Assembly: GCF_030824435.1 (NCBI RefSeq)
Contig: NZ_JAVBXS010000016.1
Coordinates: 62,001 to 126,000 of the forward strand
Source of the DNA: Rheinheimera sp.
GTDB taxonomy: Bacteria > Pseudomonadota > Gammaproteobacteria > Enterobacterales > Alteromonadaceae
Direction of reading: 5' to 3'
Length of the DNA: 64,000 bases
The translations under genes and the position numbers were made by a program. Positions 46,950 through 55,769 of this stretch are shown here, one piece after another. The notes under the pieces were generated by a model, which was given only the letters and a program-made list of their open reading frames with translations, was not told the origin of the DNA and made no database searches. The stretch's first letter is position 1. Each line of letters starts with the position of its first letter.

Positions 46950-49900
46950 TTAGAAACGGCCGTCCAGGCCTAAACGAACATAACGTGGCGTCTGCCATGT
47001 GTAGTCAGCACCATACCATGGGTTGTAGGTACCTGCTGAACGACGGGCTTCATAGTGCTCGTTAGATGAAGTACTTTCCTGGATATTCAGGACGTTGAAG
47101 ACGTTCACACTCACGCCCATTTCAACACCTGAAATTTCGAAGTTGTACCGTGCTGACAAGTCAACATTGAAGTTCCATGGTGTACGGCCAGCTGTGCCAC
47201 GAGGCACCTTGCGGAACTGACGCTCAGCTGTCTCACACTTGCCGTTAGCGTTGGTGTCAGGACAACCAGTCACCAGATAGAAGGTATCGCCATAGCTGCC
47301 ATAAAGCTTGGAGTCAGTGCTTGGGTAACCCTGACCAAACATGCTTAACGGACGACCGCTAGACAAGGTTGAGTTCACACCAACCACCAAATCTTCAGTC
47401 ACATCGTAACTACCAAAGAATTTGAATACATGGCGACGATCGTTTGCCTGATAACCATCAGCACCGTCCATCAGCGCAGGGAAATCGAAGTCCTGTGTGA
47501 TACCGGCATCCGCCTGGTTAATGTCAGACTTCACAGCACCTTCAAAGTTACCAGTGCTGCGTGACCAGGTGTAAATCAAGTCCCAACGCAGGGCTTCACC
47601 ACGGAAACCGACCTGGCTCTGTAAGGCAACATATTCGTTTTCTGCCTCAGGTAAAGCCATATCTTCCGGGCTATAGGTTGTTAATGAACCTGGATCAGGG
47701 ATGTTGTCTTCATCATCATCACTGTACCAGCTACCTGGTTTACCCGGGTTCACCAGAGTACAGAAGTGCTGGTTGGCTACCGGACCACAGAAGTCATCCA
47801 ATGCCGCGCCAACAAAACGGTAAGTACCACGTACCGAACCGTAATACTCTTCGGTAAATTGCATTTCATAACCAAGTACCCATTCTTCTTTGTAGAAAGG
47901 ATCAGCTTCCTGCGCCTGGAACAGTGCAACACTTGGCATTGCCGAAGAAGTAGAGTTCACCACCTGAGAGTTAGCAACAGAGCCGTTTACCGGAGTTGCA
48001 CCAGTTGGAGCGCCGGTTTTTGGATCAAAGCCAGTGAAATAATAATAAGTTGTCGCGTCGTCAACACCAGATGCCGCACGGTAGTTGGTGTTGTTAGGCA
48101 CCGGCAGGTAATAACGGCCCCAGGTACCAAACAACTTGGACTCGCCAGCACCTGTAGGGTCATAGCTAAAACCAAGGCGTGGTGCCACATCAGTTTTTAA
48201 GTCCACAAAATCAACACCGGTCGCACCAGTGTTAACAAACTTATCCTGACGCACACCGATATTCAGTGTTAACTGTTCAGTTGGTTGATATTGATCTTCA
48301 ATATACCAGGCTGTCAGATCGCTACCAAAAGAACCACCACCGATGAAAATACGGTCTTCAACCAGATCAACAGGTTTGCCGGTGTTGTTTGTCCACAGCG
48401 TACCGTTATTGCCCTGAATGATATCGCCAGCTTGTTTGGTTGAGTAAGTGTAACTATGGCCACCAACCGGTGCAGTAGTTTTACGCGATTGACGGTCTTG
48501 CTGATCGTAACCAAACTTCAGTAAGTGGTTACCGTGGAACTCACCCAAAGCCCATTCAAAATCAAGACGGGTTTGTTTGTTGTCGTCGTAGTCTTCACCG
48601 ATAGTACCGCCGGCACCACAACCTGTGATAGGGGTAGTAACAGCACGGCCATCAGCCACAAAAGGACAGTCAACAACAGAAGGTGTAGTACCATATTGAG
48701 TTTTGATATTGCCGTGCATCAGACTGACAGTAAAATCGTCTGTAATATTGCCGACATAACTCAGACTGGCTGCTTCGCCGCCCCTTTCATTCAGGAAATC
48801 ACCTTGTTTGTTACCAATCACACCTGAATTAGGGTTATAGGCATAACGGGTTTCTTCAGAGTCGGTACGATCTGAATAAGCAAATAAACTTAAACGATGA
48901 CCATCTGCAATATCCCAGTCAATTTTGGTACCCCAGAACAGGTTATCGCCACCTGAGGATTCGTTTATACGATAGCGGTTGTCAGCGTCATAGGGTAAAC
49001 GACCACTGGTATCTGCCCATTTTGAGCTTTTATCACGCGGGTTCACAATGGCATAAATAAACAGTTTGTCTTCGATCAGCGCGCCGCTGGCAGAAAAACT
49101 GACATCTGATTCACTGAATTCATCTGCTGTTGTATCTTTAAACACCTGGCCTAAACGTACACCGGTGCCATAAGATTTTTTACCTTCAGAGCGTAATGAA
49201 GAAGGTTGTGTATTCGCTGTAAAAGCAAATTCCCACTCATTGCTACCTGATTTGGTTACAGCATTTAACACACCACCAGTGGTGCGGCCGTACATGGCAG
49301 AATAACCACCAGTTTTTACCTGGAATTCTTTGTAAAATTCAAATGGTACTGAACCACAACCTAAACCCTGACGGGTGTTGGTTACTTCCAGACCGTTGAT
49401 ATAACATGAGTTTTCAGAGATAGAAGAACCGCCAAATGAAGCAAAGCCAGCACCACCGGAAGCGCCGAACTTAGAGTCACCCAGTACTACACCAGGCGCC
49501 AATAAAGAAACGGCAGTGATGTTACGGGCGATAGGCATTTTGTCGAATTCAACTTCACCAAGTACCAGACCTGAGTCAGTACTGGTAACGTCAATAGCGC
49601 GAATACGGGCGCCTGTGACCTGAATCACTTCAGTATCACTGGATGCCTGCGTTAATTCAAACTGAGCTACAGCATTTGAACCTAAAGACAAACGAACTTC
49701 ATCTTTAGCAACAACTTTGCCGCCATTGACGACTTCAACCACATAAGCACCGATAGGTAACTGGCTCAGACGGAAGTTACCTGAAGCATCAACTGCAACT
49801 TCACGCTTAAATCCGGTTTTTGGATCTGTCACCTGAACTTTGTAGCCTGCTGCGGACTGAACCCCTGAAATTTTACCGATAATATTTGAACTGTCTGCAG

Positions 49901-49991
49901 CATAAACAGACGCGGATAAACCGAGTACTGATGACACTGCAAGAGCGGCGAGGGACCGCTTAAAACGTGATGTTCCGAACGTAGATATCAT
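46950..49991 (-). CDS. Oar-like TonB-dependent receptor with carboxypeptidase-regulatory domain
   Basis: A 1013-residue outer-membrane receptor. Signal peptide about 1-31 (ends SASVYA). Residues about 35-115 form a beta-sandwich carboxypeptidase-regulatory-like domain (GKISGVQSAAGYKVQV, GNFRLSQLPIGAYVVEV). TEVIQVTGARI follows as a TonB-box-like segment, then the plug (VSLLAPGV, YINGLEVTN, GGYSAMYGRTTGGVLNAVTKSG) and a long barrel ending RYVRLGLDGRF. OmpA/Oar-type receptors in this group are linked to protease or peptide uptake; the substrate is unknown. GGAGAATAAGA precedes the ATG; a 73-codon upstream extension is rejected. Confidence 0.92.
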   Translation of the reverse strand: MISTFGTSRFKRSLAALAVSSVLGLSASVYAADSSNIIGKISGVQSAAGYKVQVTDPKTGFKREVAVDASGNFRLSQLPIGAYVVEVVNGGKVVAKDEVRLSLGSNAVAQFELTQASSDTEVIQVTGARIRAIDVTSTDSGLVLGEVEFDKMPIARNITAVSLLAPGVVLGDSKFGASGGAGFASFGGSSISENSCYINGLEVTNTRQGLGCGSVPFEFYKEFQVKTGGYSAMYGRTTGGVLNAVTKSGSNEWEFAFTANTQPSSLRSEGKKSYGTGVRLGQVFKDTTADEFSESDVSFSASGALIEDKLFIYAIVNPRDKSSKWADTSGRLPYDADNRYRINESSGGDNLFWGTKIDWDIADGHRLSLFAYSDRTDSEETRYAYNPNSGVIGNKQGDFLNERGGEAASLSYVGNITDDFTVSLMHGNIKTQYGTTPSVVDCPFVADGRAVTTPITGCGAGGTIGEDYDDNKQTRLDFEWALGEFHGNHLLKFGYDQQDRQSRKTTAPVGGHSYTYSTKQAGDIIQGNNGTLWTNNTGKPVDLVEDRIFIGGGSFGSDLTAWYIEDQYQPTEQLTLNIGVRQDKFVNTGATGVDFVDLKTDVAPRLGFSYDPTGAGESKLFGTWGRYYLPVPNNTNYRAASGVDDATTYYYFTGFDPKTGAPTGATPVNGSVANSQVVNSTSSAMPSVALFQAQEADPFYKEEWVLGYEMQFTEEYYGSVRGTYRFVGAALDDFCGPVANQHFCTLVNPGKPGSWYSDDDEDNIPDPGSLTTYSPEDMALPEAENEYVALQSQVGFRGEALRWDLIYTWSRSTGNFEGAVKSDINQADAGITQDFDFPALMDGADGYQANDRRHVFKFFGSYDVTEDLVVGVNSTLSSGRPLSMFGQGYPSTDSKLYGSYGDTFYLVTGCPDTNANGKCETAERQFRKVPRGTAGRTPWNFNVDLSARYNFEISGVEMGVSVNVFNVLNIQESTSSNEHYEARRSAGTYNPWYGADYTWQTPRYVRLGLDGRF

Positions 49992-50045
49992 TCTTATTCT
50001 CCAAATTGTTGTTTTGGACAGCTTTTTTTGTGCTGACTCAAAACC

Positions 50046-50062
50046 ACTATAAACGCAGCGTG
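50046..50062 (-). promoter_or_regulatory. candidate -10 region for the Oar-like receptor
   Basis: On the minus strand TATAGT (50051-50046), with TATACA as a weak -35 about 18 bp upstream within the palindrome GTATAC. Leader of about 50 nt. Weak support. Confidence 0.3.
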
Positions 50063-50232
50063 GATATTTTGTATACACCCATTGTGGCGAGTGGAGGAAA
50101 ATTCGTGACAGGTCGGTGCAGCAGGAAATTATCTGAATAAGGGTTGATAAGGCTTGAAGGAATAATGATTTATTCGGCCAAAAAGCGTCTTTTGCGCGTA
50201 ACGTCGGCAAATTTCAGTAAAAGCTGGAATTT

Positions 50233-50688
50233 TTATAAAGTCAGATGTTGATAATGTTGATGTAACCAGGCAAGTGACGGCTGTTCGGGTAACAAGGTTT
50301 CTGTTGCATCAATACACAACATCTCAGCAATCTCATTGCCATTGAGTTGTAATAACAACTCACGCCATTGCCTGCCTGCACCACAAAAAGTATCACCATA
50401 ACTGCTGTCGCCAAGAGCAACAATGCCCCAGCTTTTGCCTGTGAGCAGTGGAAACTCGTTATTTACCTGCAGGAAAAAAGGTAACAAATCATCGGGGATA
50501 TCACCCTGCCCTGTGGTTGATGTGACAATCAGCCAGTGATCAGCATCAAACTGCCGCACTTCATTGAGCTTTGCCGGATAAAATAACTGGGCCTGATGGC
50601 CAAGCCCAACCAGACGTTGTTGTAACTGACTGGCAACTTCTAATGCACTGCCGTATACAGTGCCTGTCATCAGAGCTATTTTTGCCAT
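50233..50688 (-). CDS. yqcA: flavodoxin-like protein YqcA
   Basis: A 151-residue flavodoxin of the MioC/YqcA type. FMN-binding loops are TGTVYGSAL (phosphate), TSTTGQGDIPDDLLPFF and ALGDSSYGDTFCGAGRQW. It closely parallels E. coli YqcA and follows truC, as in E. coli (yqcC-truC-yqcA). The electron partner is unknown. GGAGATAAC precedes the ATG. Confidence 0.88.
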   Translation of the reverse strand: MAKIALMTGTVYGSALEVASQLQQRLVGLGHQAQLFYPAKLNEVRQFDADHWLIVTSTTGQGDIPDDLLPFFLQVNNEFPLLTGKSWGIVALGDSSYGDTFCGAGRQWRELLLQLNGNEIAEMLCIDATETLLPEQPSLAWLHQHYQHLTL

Positions 50689-50697
50689 GTTATCTCC

Positions 50698-51543
50698 TTA
50701 GTCTGCGGCAGCATCAAACCGCACAGGCAACTCAGCAGCATTTAAACCGGCCCAAAGCTGCTGATAATAATGCTCTGCCACAGGCCAGCCAAAACCATTA
50801 AACAATGGTTTTATATCATCTATACCAGCATCAAAATGCAACCACAGGCCTGTCACCGGGTGCTGAATAGTGAGTCTTTTGGCAACAAGCAATAAACGAT
50901 GACAGGCAAAATGCCCGGCAAACAATCGGTTATGTTTACCGTCACCATGAGTGGTGTCCCCCACTATTGGATGAAATAAATGAGACAGATGCCGTCTGAG
51001 CTGATGTTTACGCCCGGTTTGGGGTTGTAATGCCACCAGACTATACCGCGCTGCCGGATAACGACCCACAGCTATAGGTAATTCAATTTGCGCCAAAGGC
51101 CAAATGGCGGTGCGTGCCTGTTGCGGCACTTTATCTTGTCTGGCTTTTTTATCTGCAACTTTGTCCAGTTGCTCTTGAAGCGCATAATCCAGCAACAACG
51201 GCTCTTTGACATAACCACGCACCACAGCCAGATAAAACTTGCACCAGCTTTCCTGCTGATGTTGTTCTGTGAGTAACCTTGCGATTTCAGACGACAACGC
51301 AAACAACAACACACCGGAAGTGGGCCTGTCGAGACGATGCACCGGAAACACATGTTGCCCAATCTGGTTACGTAAGGTTTGCATCACAAACAACGTTTCG
51401 TGTTTATCCAGAAATGAACGATGTACCAACATACCGGCCGGTTTATCCACCGCCACCAGATATTCGTCCTGATACAAAATGCGCAGCACTGGCGTGTTAT
51501 CAGGTGCACTCGCAGTCGCCACCAACAATTCAGTCTCTTGCAC
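50698..51543 (-). CDS. truC: tRNA pseudouridine(65) synthase TruC
   Basis: Makes pseudouridine 65 in some tRNAs. RluA-family fold; the catalytic Asp is in FPVHRLDRPTSGVLLFAL. Before it come RILYQDEYLVAVDKPAGMLVH and QIGQHVF; after it LQPQTGRKHQLRRHL and HPIVGDTTHGDG. The start is uncertain: GTG 51543 gives 281 residues (E. coli 260) and overlaps the yqcC end by 14 bp; a TTG at 51588 is less likely. The operon order yqcC-truC-yqcA matches E. coli. Confidence 0.9.
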   Translation of the reverse strand: MQETELLVATASAPDNTPVLRILYQDEYLVAVDKPAGMLVHRSFLDKHETLFVMQTLRNQIGQHVFPVHRLDRPTSGVLLFALSSEIARLLTEQHQQESWCKFYLAVVRGYVKEPLLLDYALQEQLDKVADKKARQDKVPQQARTAIWPLAQIELPIAVGRYPAARYSLVALQPQTGRKHQLRRHLSHLFHPIVGDTTHGDGKHNRLFAGHFACHRLLLVAKRLTIQHPVTGLWLHFDAGIDDIKPLFNGFGWPVAEHYYQQLWAGLNAAELPVRFDAAAD

Positions 51544-51871
51544 TTTGTTGTACTCTTTGGCCACTGAGCAATTCGTCCAGATCAGCAATACGGTTAATTA
51601 AAGCCAGTTTGTCTGTTGTGATGGGTGCAAAAGCTTCTTCGGCCATAGGACAAACGGCAATAGCAGCTGGCAAAGGTAATCCACCTTCAACCAGCGCCAT
51701 CATTCTGGGAATAAACACAAATTGCAGCCATTGCTGCAGCGGCATAAGATCACAACAAAATGGCGCCGAACTTTCAAATGCCGTTGCAGCGGGCGGTTGA
51801 ACACTCCACAAATCCAGAATTTTCAGTTCAGTTTCAATGTGCTTTAACAACAAAGCGACTTGCTGGTGCAT
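51530..51871 (-). CDS. yqcC: YqcC family (DUF446) protein
   Basis: A 113-residue conserved protein. The family core MPLQQWLQFVFIPRMMALVEGGLPLPAAIAVCPMAEEA matches E. coli YqcC (EPLEWLQWVLIPRMHDLL, LPGAFAVAPYYEMA), shown here in pieces longer than strictly needed but with the same key residues Trp, Pro-Arg-Met and Ala-Val. Function unknown; genetic linkage to truC is widespread. The ATG has GGAGG about ten bases upstream; a GTG three codons earlier lies too close to that site. Confidence 0.85.
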   Translation of the reverse strand: MHQQVALLLKHIETELKILDLWSVQPPAATAFESSAPFCCDLMPLQQWLQFVFIPRMMALVEGGLPLPAAIAVCPMAEEAFAPITTDKLALINRIADLDELLSGQRVQQSARD

Positions 51872-51968
51872 CAATGCCACCCCTCCGTTTTTTTCGGCGC
51901 TTATAGTAGCACGGCTTGCAAATCAGCACATTGAACCTCATCATCCTGTTGCTTAACGGAGAAAAATA

Positions 51969-52265
51969 ATGAGTTCAGTAGCAGTTTTAATTTTATTGAT
52001 GTTTATTGCTTATGTGTTTCTGATGCAACGTCGTCAGGACGAAAGAGCGACATTGCTGGCGAAACAACTGTGCCAGCAGCAACAAATTCAGTATCTGGAT
52101 TGTGCCAGGGTGAGTCACAAACTGGTGAAAAAAGACGGGCACAGAGTGTTTCGTACTTTATATCAGGTGGAATTCAGCGGTGATGGTGAAAGCCGTTATC
52201 AGGCGCAGTTGTGGTTAAAAGGGTTAAGACTGGCAGCTTTTGAACTGCCGGCCTTTAAAACCTGA
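51969..52265 (+). CDS. DUF3301 membrane protein
   Basis: A 98-residue protein with one N-terminal helix (about 2-18, VAVLILLMFIAYVFLMQ) and a cytoplasmic domain with QDERATLLAKQLCQQQQIQYLD and FRTLYQVEFSGDGESRYQA typical of DUF3301. GGAG precedes the ATG. It diverges from yqcC; DUF3301, YqcC and TruC are often neighbours in Shewanella- and Vibrio-like genomes. Function unknown. Confidence 0.85.
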   Translation: MSSVAVLILLMFIAYVFLMQRRQDERATLLAKQLCQQQQIQYLDCARVSHKLVKKDGHRVFRTLYQVEFSGDGESRYQAQLWLKGLRLAAFELPAFKT

Positions 52266-52271
52266 AGTCAC

Positions 52272-52598
52272 TTAGTTTTTGGGTAACTGCGCCAGTTTAT
52301 GGGCCAGTTGCCCGGTCAAAAAGTCTTTATACATCACCCAATCTGCCGCCAGACTGTACCAGGGGTATTGAAAAGTGGCGGGTTTATTGTGTTCAACAAA
52401 AAAATGCCCGACCCAGGCAAAACCATAACCTGCCAGCGGCAATAACCAGACAAACTGCCATAAACCACTTTGCACTAACCAGCCCAGAATAAGCAGCACC
52501 AGAGTGCTGCCACAATAATGCAAAACACGGCACAAAGGCTGTTGATGTTCAGACAGGTAATAAGGGTAAAACTGGGCAAAACTCTCAAATTTCTGCAT
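52272..52598 (-). CDS. DUF962/Mpo1-like membrane protein
   Basis: A 108-residue protein of the DUF962 family (yeast Mpo1/YGL010w type). Family features: FESFAQFYPYYLSEHQQP, RVLHYCGSTLVL, GYGFAWVGHFFVEHNKPATFQYPWYSL, with conserved His residues and two or three hydrophobic segments. Mpo1 in yeast is a 2-hydroxy fatty acid dioxygenase that needs iron; whether this short bacterial form has that activity is unproven. It converges with DUF3301 only six bases away. Confidence 0.85.
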   Translation of the reverse strand: MQKFESFAQFYPYYLSEHQQPLCRVLHYCGSTLVLLILGWLVQSGLWQFVWLLPLAGYGFAWVGHFFVEHNKPATFQYPWYSLAADWVMYKDFLTGQLAHKLAQLPKN

Positions 52599-52651
52599 AG
52601 AACTTCACTACTCTCCTTTTTGGCCTCTTGTCCGCTTTACTGCCAAGACAG

Positions 52652-53305
52652 TTATTTGTGCTGTTGCCTTGGCCGAAACAACAAGGTACCGCCCACAGTC
52701 TGGAAGTCAAGCCGGGCCACCTGATGGTATTCATGCTGTTGAAAAAGCGGTAAATATTTGTCCAGCGTGACAAAAACCCCAATGCCTTCTGAGCTTGTGT
52801 CTTCATCAACCCAATGATCAATGGCCTGTAAAAAAGTGCGCATGGCAGCAGGATGATGGTAACTGGGATTACGGGCCAGAAAAGCCAGCATGTGATAGCG
52901 TTTTGCCGGCATAGCCGCATGAATTTTTTGCTCTTTTTCCAACATTTGCCGCGTTGACAACAAACCTGCTGTTAATAACATTTTTAAGCGCCAATGCCAG
53001 AACCTGTCTCCGGATAAATCTGAAGCCGGGGTGGTAATACAGGCAACCCCCAATAACTGCTCACCTTGCAACAAACCCAAAATCGGCTGTCCGGCTTGCC
53101 AGAATGCCGCTAAATCTTCGCGGATAGCAGATCGCAGCCGTTTTTCATAATCAGTTTCAGTGGCGCGGAAAATTTGCATAAAAAGCGGATCGTCGTGGTA
53201 CGCCATATACAAGATTGAAGCGGCCATTTTCAGTTGTTCGGCATTTAATACTTCAACTTTTAAGCTTTGATCAATACTGGTTTCGGGTGAAGAAATATCG
53301 CTCAT
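52652..53305 (-). CDS. GNAT-family N-acetyltransferase
   Basis: A 217-residue protein with a GNAT-like layout: MAASILYMAYHDDPLFMQIF in the N-terminal helix, LLGVACITTP (strand 4), and YHMLAFLARNPSYHHPA followed by AMRTFLQAID at the acetyl-CoA-binding position, then FVTLDKYLPLFQQHEY. The usual Q/RxxGxG/A loop is degenerate (NPSYHHPAAM), so activity is not certain. AAAGGCAAG precedes the ATG. Substrate unknown. Confidence 0.75.
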   Translation of the reverse strand: MSDISSPETSIDQSLKVEVLNAEQLKMAASILYMAYHDDPLFMQIFRATETDYEKRLRSAIREDLAAFWQAGQPILGLLQGEQLLGVACITTPASDLSGDRFWHWRLKMLLTAGLLSTRQMLEKEQKIHAAMPAKRYHMLAFLARNPSYHHPAAMRTFLQAIDHWVDEDTSSEGIGVFVTLDKYLPLFQQHEYHQVARLDFQTVGGTLLFRPRQQHK

Positions 53306-53387
53306 CTTGCCTTTTCCTTTTTTATCATCAGTGGCTTATCCACCATAGCAGGCAATAGAAAGAGCGCAAATCAAGCCAACATAAACA

Positions 53388-53413
53388 ACAAAACCGGCAA
53401 AAGCCGGTTTTGT
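53388..53413 (-). terminator. terminator of the DUF3192 lipoprotein gene
   Basis: Eleven-bp perfect stem ACAAAACCGGC and GCCGGTTTTGT around an AAAA loop, 16 bp after the stop on the minus strand. Confidence 0.8.
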
Positions 53414-53428
53414 TTTACACCACAGAAA

Positions 53429-53797
53429 TTAAAGTTGCTGATAAGCTTTGTCGCCCCAGCCTACCAATAATCCACGTTTAAAAATCAGCGCAGTACATTC
53501 GTCTTTGCTGGTCATGCCATCACCATGACTGCGGTGTGTGCGGTAAAACAGCACTTCAACAGTTTCACCTTCTTTTTGAAAGGACTCGGTGAAATCAGGG
53601 GTACCCAGACTATTGCGCACAGAAGCGGCATCGGCACCGGTTTTCAGCTGATTAATATAATTCTGGTTATGTTGTTGTGTTTTTTTGGTTTTGCTCCAGT
53701 TGTCATCGTCCATATCGTCATTACCAACAGCAATGACACAACCGGATAATAAAGAAGTTAAAGTGGCGGCGGCGAATAATTTCATCAGAGTGTTCAT
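53429..53797 (-). CDS. DUF3192 lipoprotein
   Basis: A 122-residue lipoprotein. Signal peptide with lipobox LLSGC (Cys about residue 20), then an Asp-rich linker, then the DUF3192 domain: YINQLKTGADAASVRNSLGTPDFTES, VEVLFYRTHRSHGDGMTSKDECTALIFKRG. These motifs resemble the SmpA/BamE fold in general layout. Function unknown. A second DUF3192 gene with a membrane helix instead of a lipobox is at 62169-62564. Confidence 0.85.
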   Translation of the reverse strand: MNTLMKLFAAATLTSLLSGCVIAVGNDDMDDDNWSKTKKTQQHNQNYINQLKTGADAASVRNSLGTPDFTESFQKEGETVEVLFYRTHRSHGDGMTSKDECTALIFKRGLLVGWGDKAYQQL

Positions 53798-53979
53798 TGC
53801 AGATCCTTTTTTAAATGCATCAATAAAGCGTTATGCGTTAGTTTGTTTTCGCCAAGGTCATAGCAAACTAAATGCCAATAAAACTTACCATTAAAAACAA
53901 TAAGTTATCAATTAGGCGCTCGCTATCCATTTGTAACAAGTGGTAAATTAAACCACTTTTTAGCAAAAACGACTTTGCC

Positions 53980-54321
53980 ATGACTCAGCTTTATTCTTTG
54001 GTATGCCAACTTGCCGCCGATCTGCAACGGGAAGGCAAAACCCCAAGCCTGGCGCTGGTTCGCGCCCGTGCCGGCAAAGGTGTCGATGCACCTGCACTTT
54101 TTAGTGCTTATCAAAACTGGCGGGCAAATCCGCCTGCCCCTGCCGGCAGCGAAGCCATCAATCAACACAAGGAGAACAAAGTGTTACAAACAGCAGCAGC
54201 GTTGCCGGCAGGTTCAGCCACTGAGATTGCTGCTTTACAACAAGATGTGCAGCGTCTGGAGCAAAAACTGGATCTTGTTCTGACCTTGTTGCAACAACTT
54301 CAGCAACGGAGTGACAACTGA
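53980..54321 (+). CDS. KfrA-like N-terminal DNA-binding/coiled-coil protein
   Basis: A 113-residue protein. The first about 50 residues (VCQLAADLQREGKTPSLALVRARAG then FSAYQNWRA) resemble the winged-helix head seen in KfrA-type proteins, a match made by eye. A Pro/Ala/Gly linker follows, then a C-terminal coiled coil (IAALQQDVQRLEQKLDLVLTLLQQL). A sequence-specific DNA-binding or regulatory role is plausible but unproven. Its stop overlaps the start of the zinc-ribbon gene (TGATG), so the two proteins may work together. Confidence 0.55.
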   Translation: MTQLYSLVCQLAADLQREGKTPSLALVRARAGKGVDAPALFSAYQNWRANPPAPAGSEAINQHKENKVLQTAAALPAGSATEIAALQQDVQRLEQKLDLVLTLLQQLQQRSDN

Positions 54322-55094
54322 TGTGGGTCGCAGAGCTGCGGTTTCGTATTATTGCCGACACCAGTTATACAGAGGCAGAAGCTGCTATCCGCTGTTATCT
54401 GGAAAGTCTGATTTTTCAGGGGCAGATTTTGGGTCGCGAGTTCCCCACTTATCTGGCACAAGATGAATTTGTCAGCAGGGTGATATTACCAGCCACTGAT
54501 GCCCTGCATAACCAGCATCACAGCAAACGAGGTTTACAGGCATTACAGGCACTTGGTACGGCCGGTATTGCTTATCCAAAGCTTGAGCTTCTGGGAGAGG
54601 ATCTGATGTCAAACCATACAGATCCCTGTGCTGTTTCAGAGAGCTATATTTTGTATTGCCGTTTTGGTCACAGTAACTCGGTGTTGTATTGTGGTGAGCA
54701 TTTTGCACCTGTGCCGCTTTATCAAGCTGATGCAACTTCGGCGTTGGATCATGAAGACCTCATTCGCTGGCAGCTGCAATATCAGGCTTTGGATGAAATT
54801 CAGATGCAGGAAAAACGGGTGCTGGATAAAACCGCTGAGCACAGCTTACAAAAGCTACACAGCTCGCTGAACCAACAAGGCAGGCGTTTTGCGCGCCGGC
54901 TTGAACAATCGTTACAAAAACCCGTGTATTACGCCCTGTATAGCGGCAGCAGCGTGAATTGTGCACTGGAAGCAAACAAATGTTGCCCGGGTTGCGGCAA
55001 AGGCTGGGCTCTTGCTGAACCTTTACATGAGCTTTTTGATTTTCAGTGTGAAAATTGCCGGTTGGTCTGCAATATCGCCTGGCAGTGCCAATAA
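54321..55094 (+). CDS. DUF2310 zinc-ribbon protein
   Basis: A 257-residue protein of the DUF2310 family, described as zinc-ribbon-containing and possibly nucleic-acid-binding. The ribbon is at the C-terminus: NKCCPGCGKGWAL and FQCENCRLVC, giving two CxxC knuckles. The N-terminal 180 residues form the family-specific domain (RFRIIADTSYTEAEAAIRCYLESL). Function unknown. Translationally coupled to the KfrA-like gene upstream. Confidence 0.8.
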   Translation: MWVAELRFRIIADTSYTEAEAAIRCYLESLIFQGQILGREFPTYLAQDEFVSRVILPATDALHNQHHSKRGLQALQALGTAGIAYPKLELLGEDLMSNHTDPCAVSESYILYCRFGHSNSVLYCGEHFAPVPLYQADATSALDHEDLIRWQLQYQALDEIQMQEKRVLDKTAEHSLQKLHSSLNQQGRRFARRLEQSLQKPVYYALYSGSSVNCALEANKCCPGCGKGWALAEPLHELFDFQCENCRLVCNIAWQCQ

Positions 55095-55171
55095 AATATA
55101 AAACTTCAGAGCTGCCACTTTGGATCTATAGTGGCAGCTTGTAGCGCTGAGCCAAAACTTAAAATAACCGT

Positions 55172-55714
55172 CTAAGCGGGCAATGTCAGCGCCTTTAAAA
55201 ATTCAGCCAGAGAATCTGCCAGCTTTTCTTTCACTTCGCAGCCAACGCGCTCCAGATAGACTTCGCCTGTGCTGTTTAGCAGCGACAACATCAAATCTTC
55301 ATCGTCTGTCACAGCAAAAAAGATGGTAATTTGTTGTTTTAACCGCCTTTTCATCAATACATGACCAATGATGTTTTGTTGTAACCTTTCTGTGTCGGCC
55401 TGGTGCCATGGCATCAGCAATTCTACCGGCCCCCGCTGATGCTGCAGACGTAAACCGCCACCAAAAGCCGTGCTGTAAAACGCCTTCAGATCCGGGTGCA
55501 AACTTAGCTCAAGCCCATGCTCCAGACCGCTGAAATCAATGGCGGCATCGTTCAAGACCGGCCACCAGGCCACCTGGTCATCAACAACGTCGCCAAACTG
55601 GCAAGGTGATGGCTGTTCAGGTTCGGCATAAGCCAACCACTGCTGGCCGTTGGATTCGGCCGCTTGCCGGGCTTTTTTTAATAAATCAGTAAATCGCAGT
55701 GCAACTTCAGACAT
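55172..55714 (-). CDS. syd: SecY-interacting protein Syd
   Basis: A 180-residue peripheral membrane protein that binds SecY (E. coli Syd is 181). Matches include PSPCQFGD, the [13 protein letters not shown] region (E. coli FYTTQFAGDMHAQ), [17 protein letters not shown] (QENLIGHLVTQKRLKLP) and LAEFLKAL at the end. It may monitor SecYEG integrity. The ATG gives family length; the frame reaches 36 codons further into queF upstream DNA. It diverges from queF, as in E. coli. Confidence 0.9.
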   Translation of the reverse strand: MSEVALRFTDLLKKARQAAESNGQQWLAYAEPEQPSPCQFGDVVDDQVAWWPVLNDAAIDFSGLEHGLELSLHPDLKAFYSTAFGGGLRLQHQRGPVELLMPWHQADTERLQQNIIGHVLMKRRLKQQITIFFAVTDDEDLMLSLLNSTGEVYLERVGCEVKEKLADSLAEFLKALTLPA

Positions 55715-55769
55715 AACAGCACAACATCCTGTGATAAAATTGCCGCATTCTAACCGGTTCGAGCTTGCC

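Noticed and set aside
49992-50210. 73-codon N-terminal extension of the Oar-like receptor
   Set aside because: The true ATG has GGAGAATAAGA and begins a normal signal peptide; the extension contains the candidate promoter.
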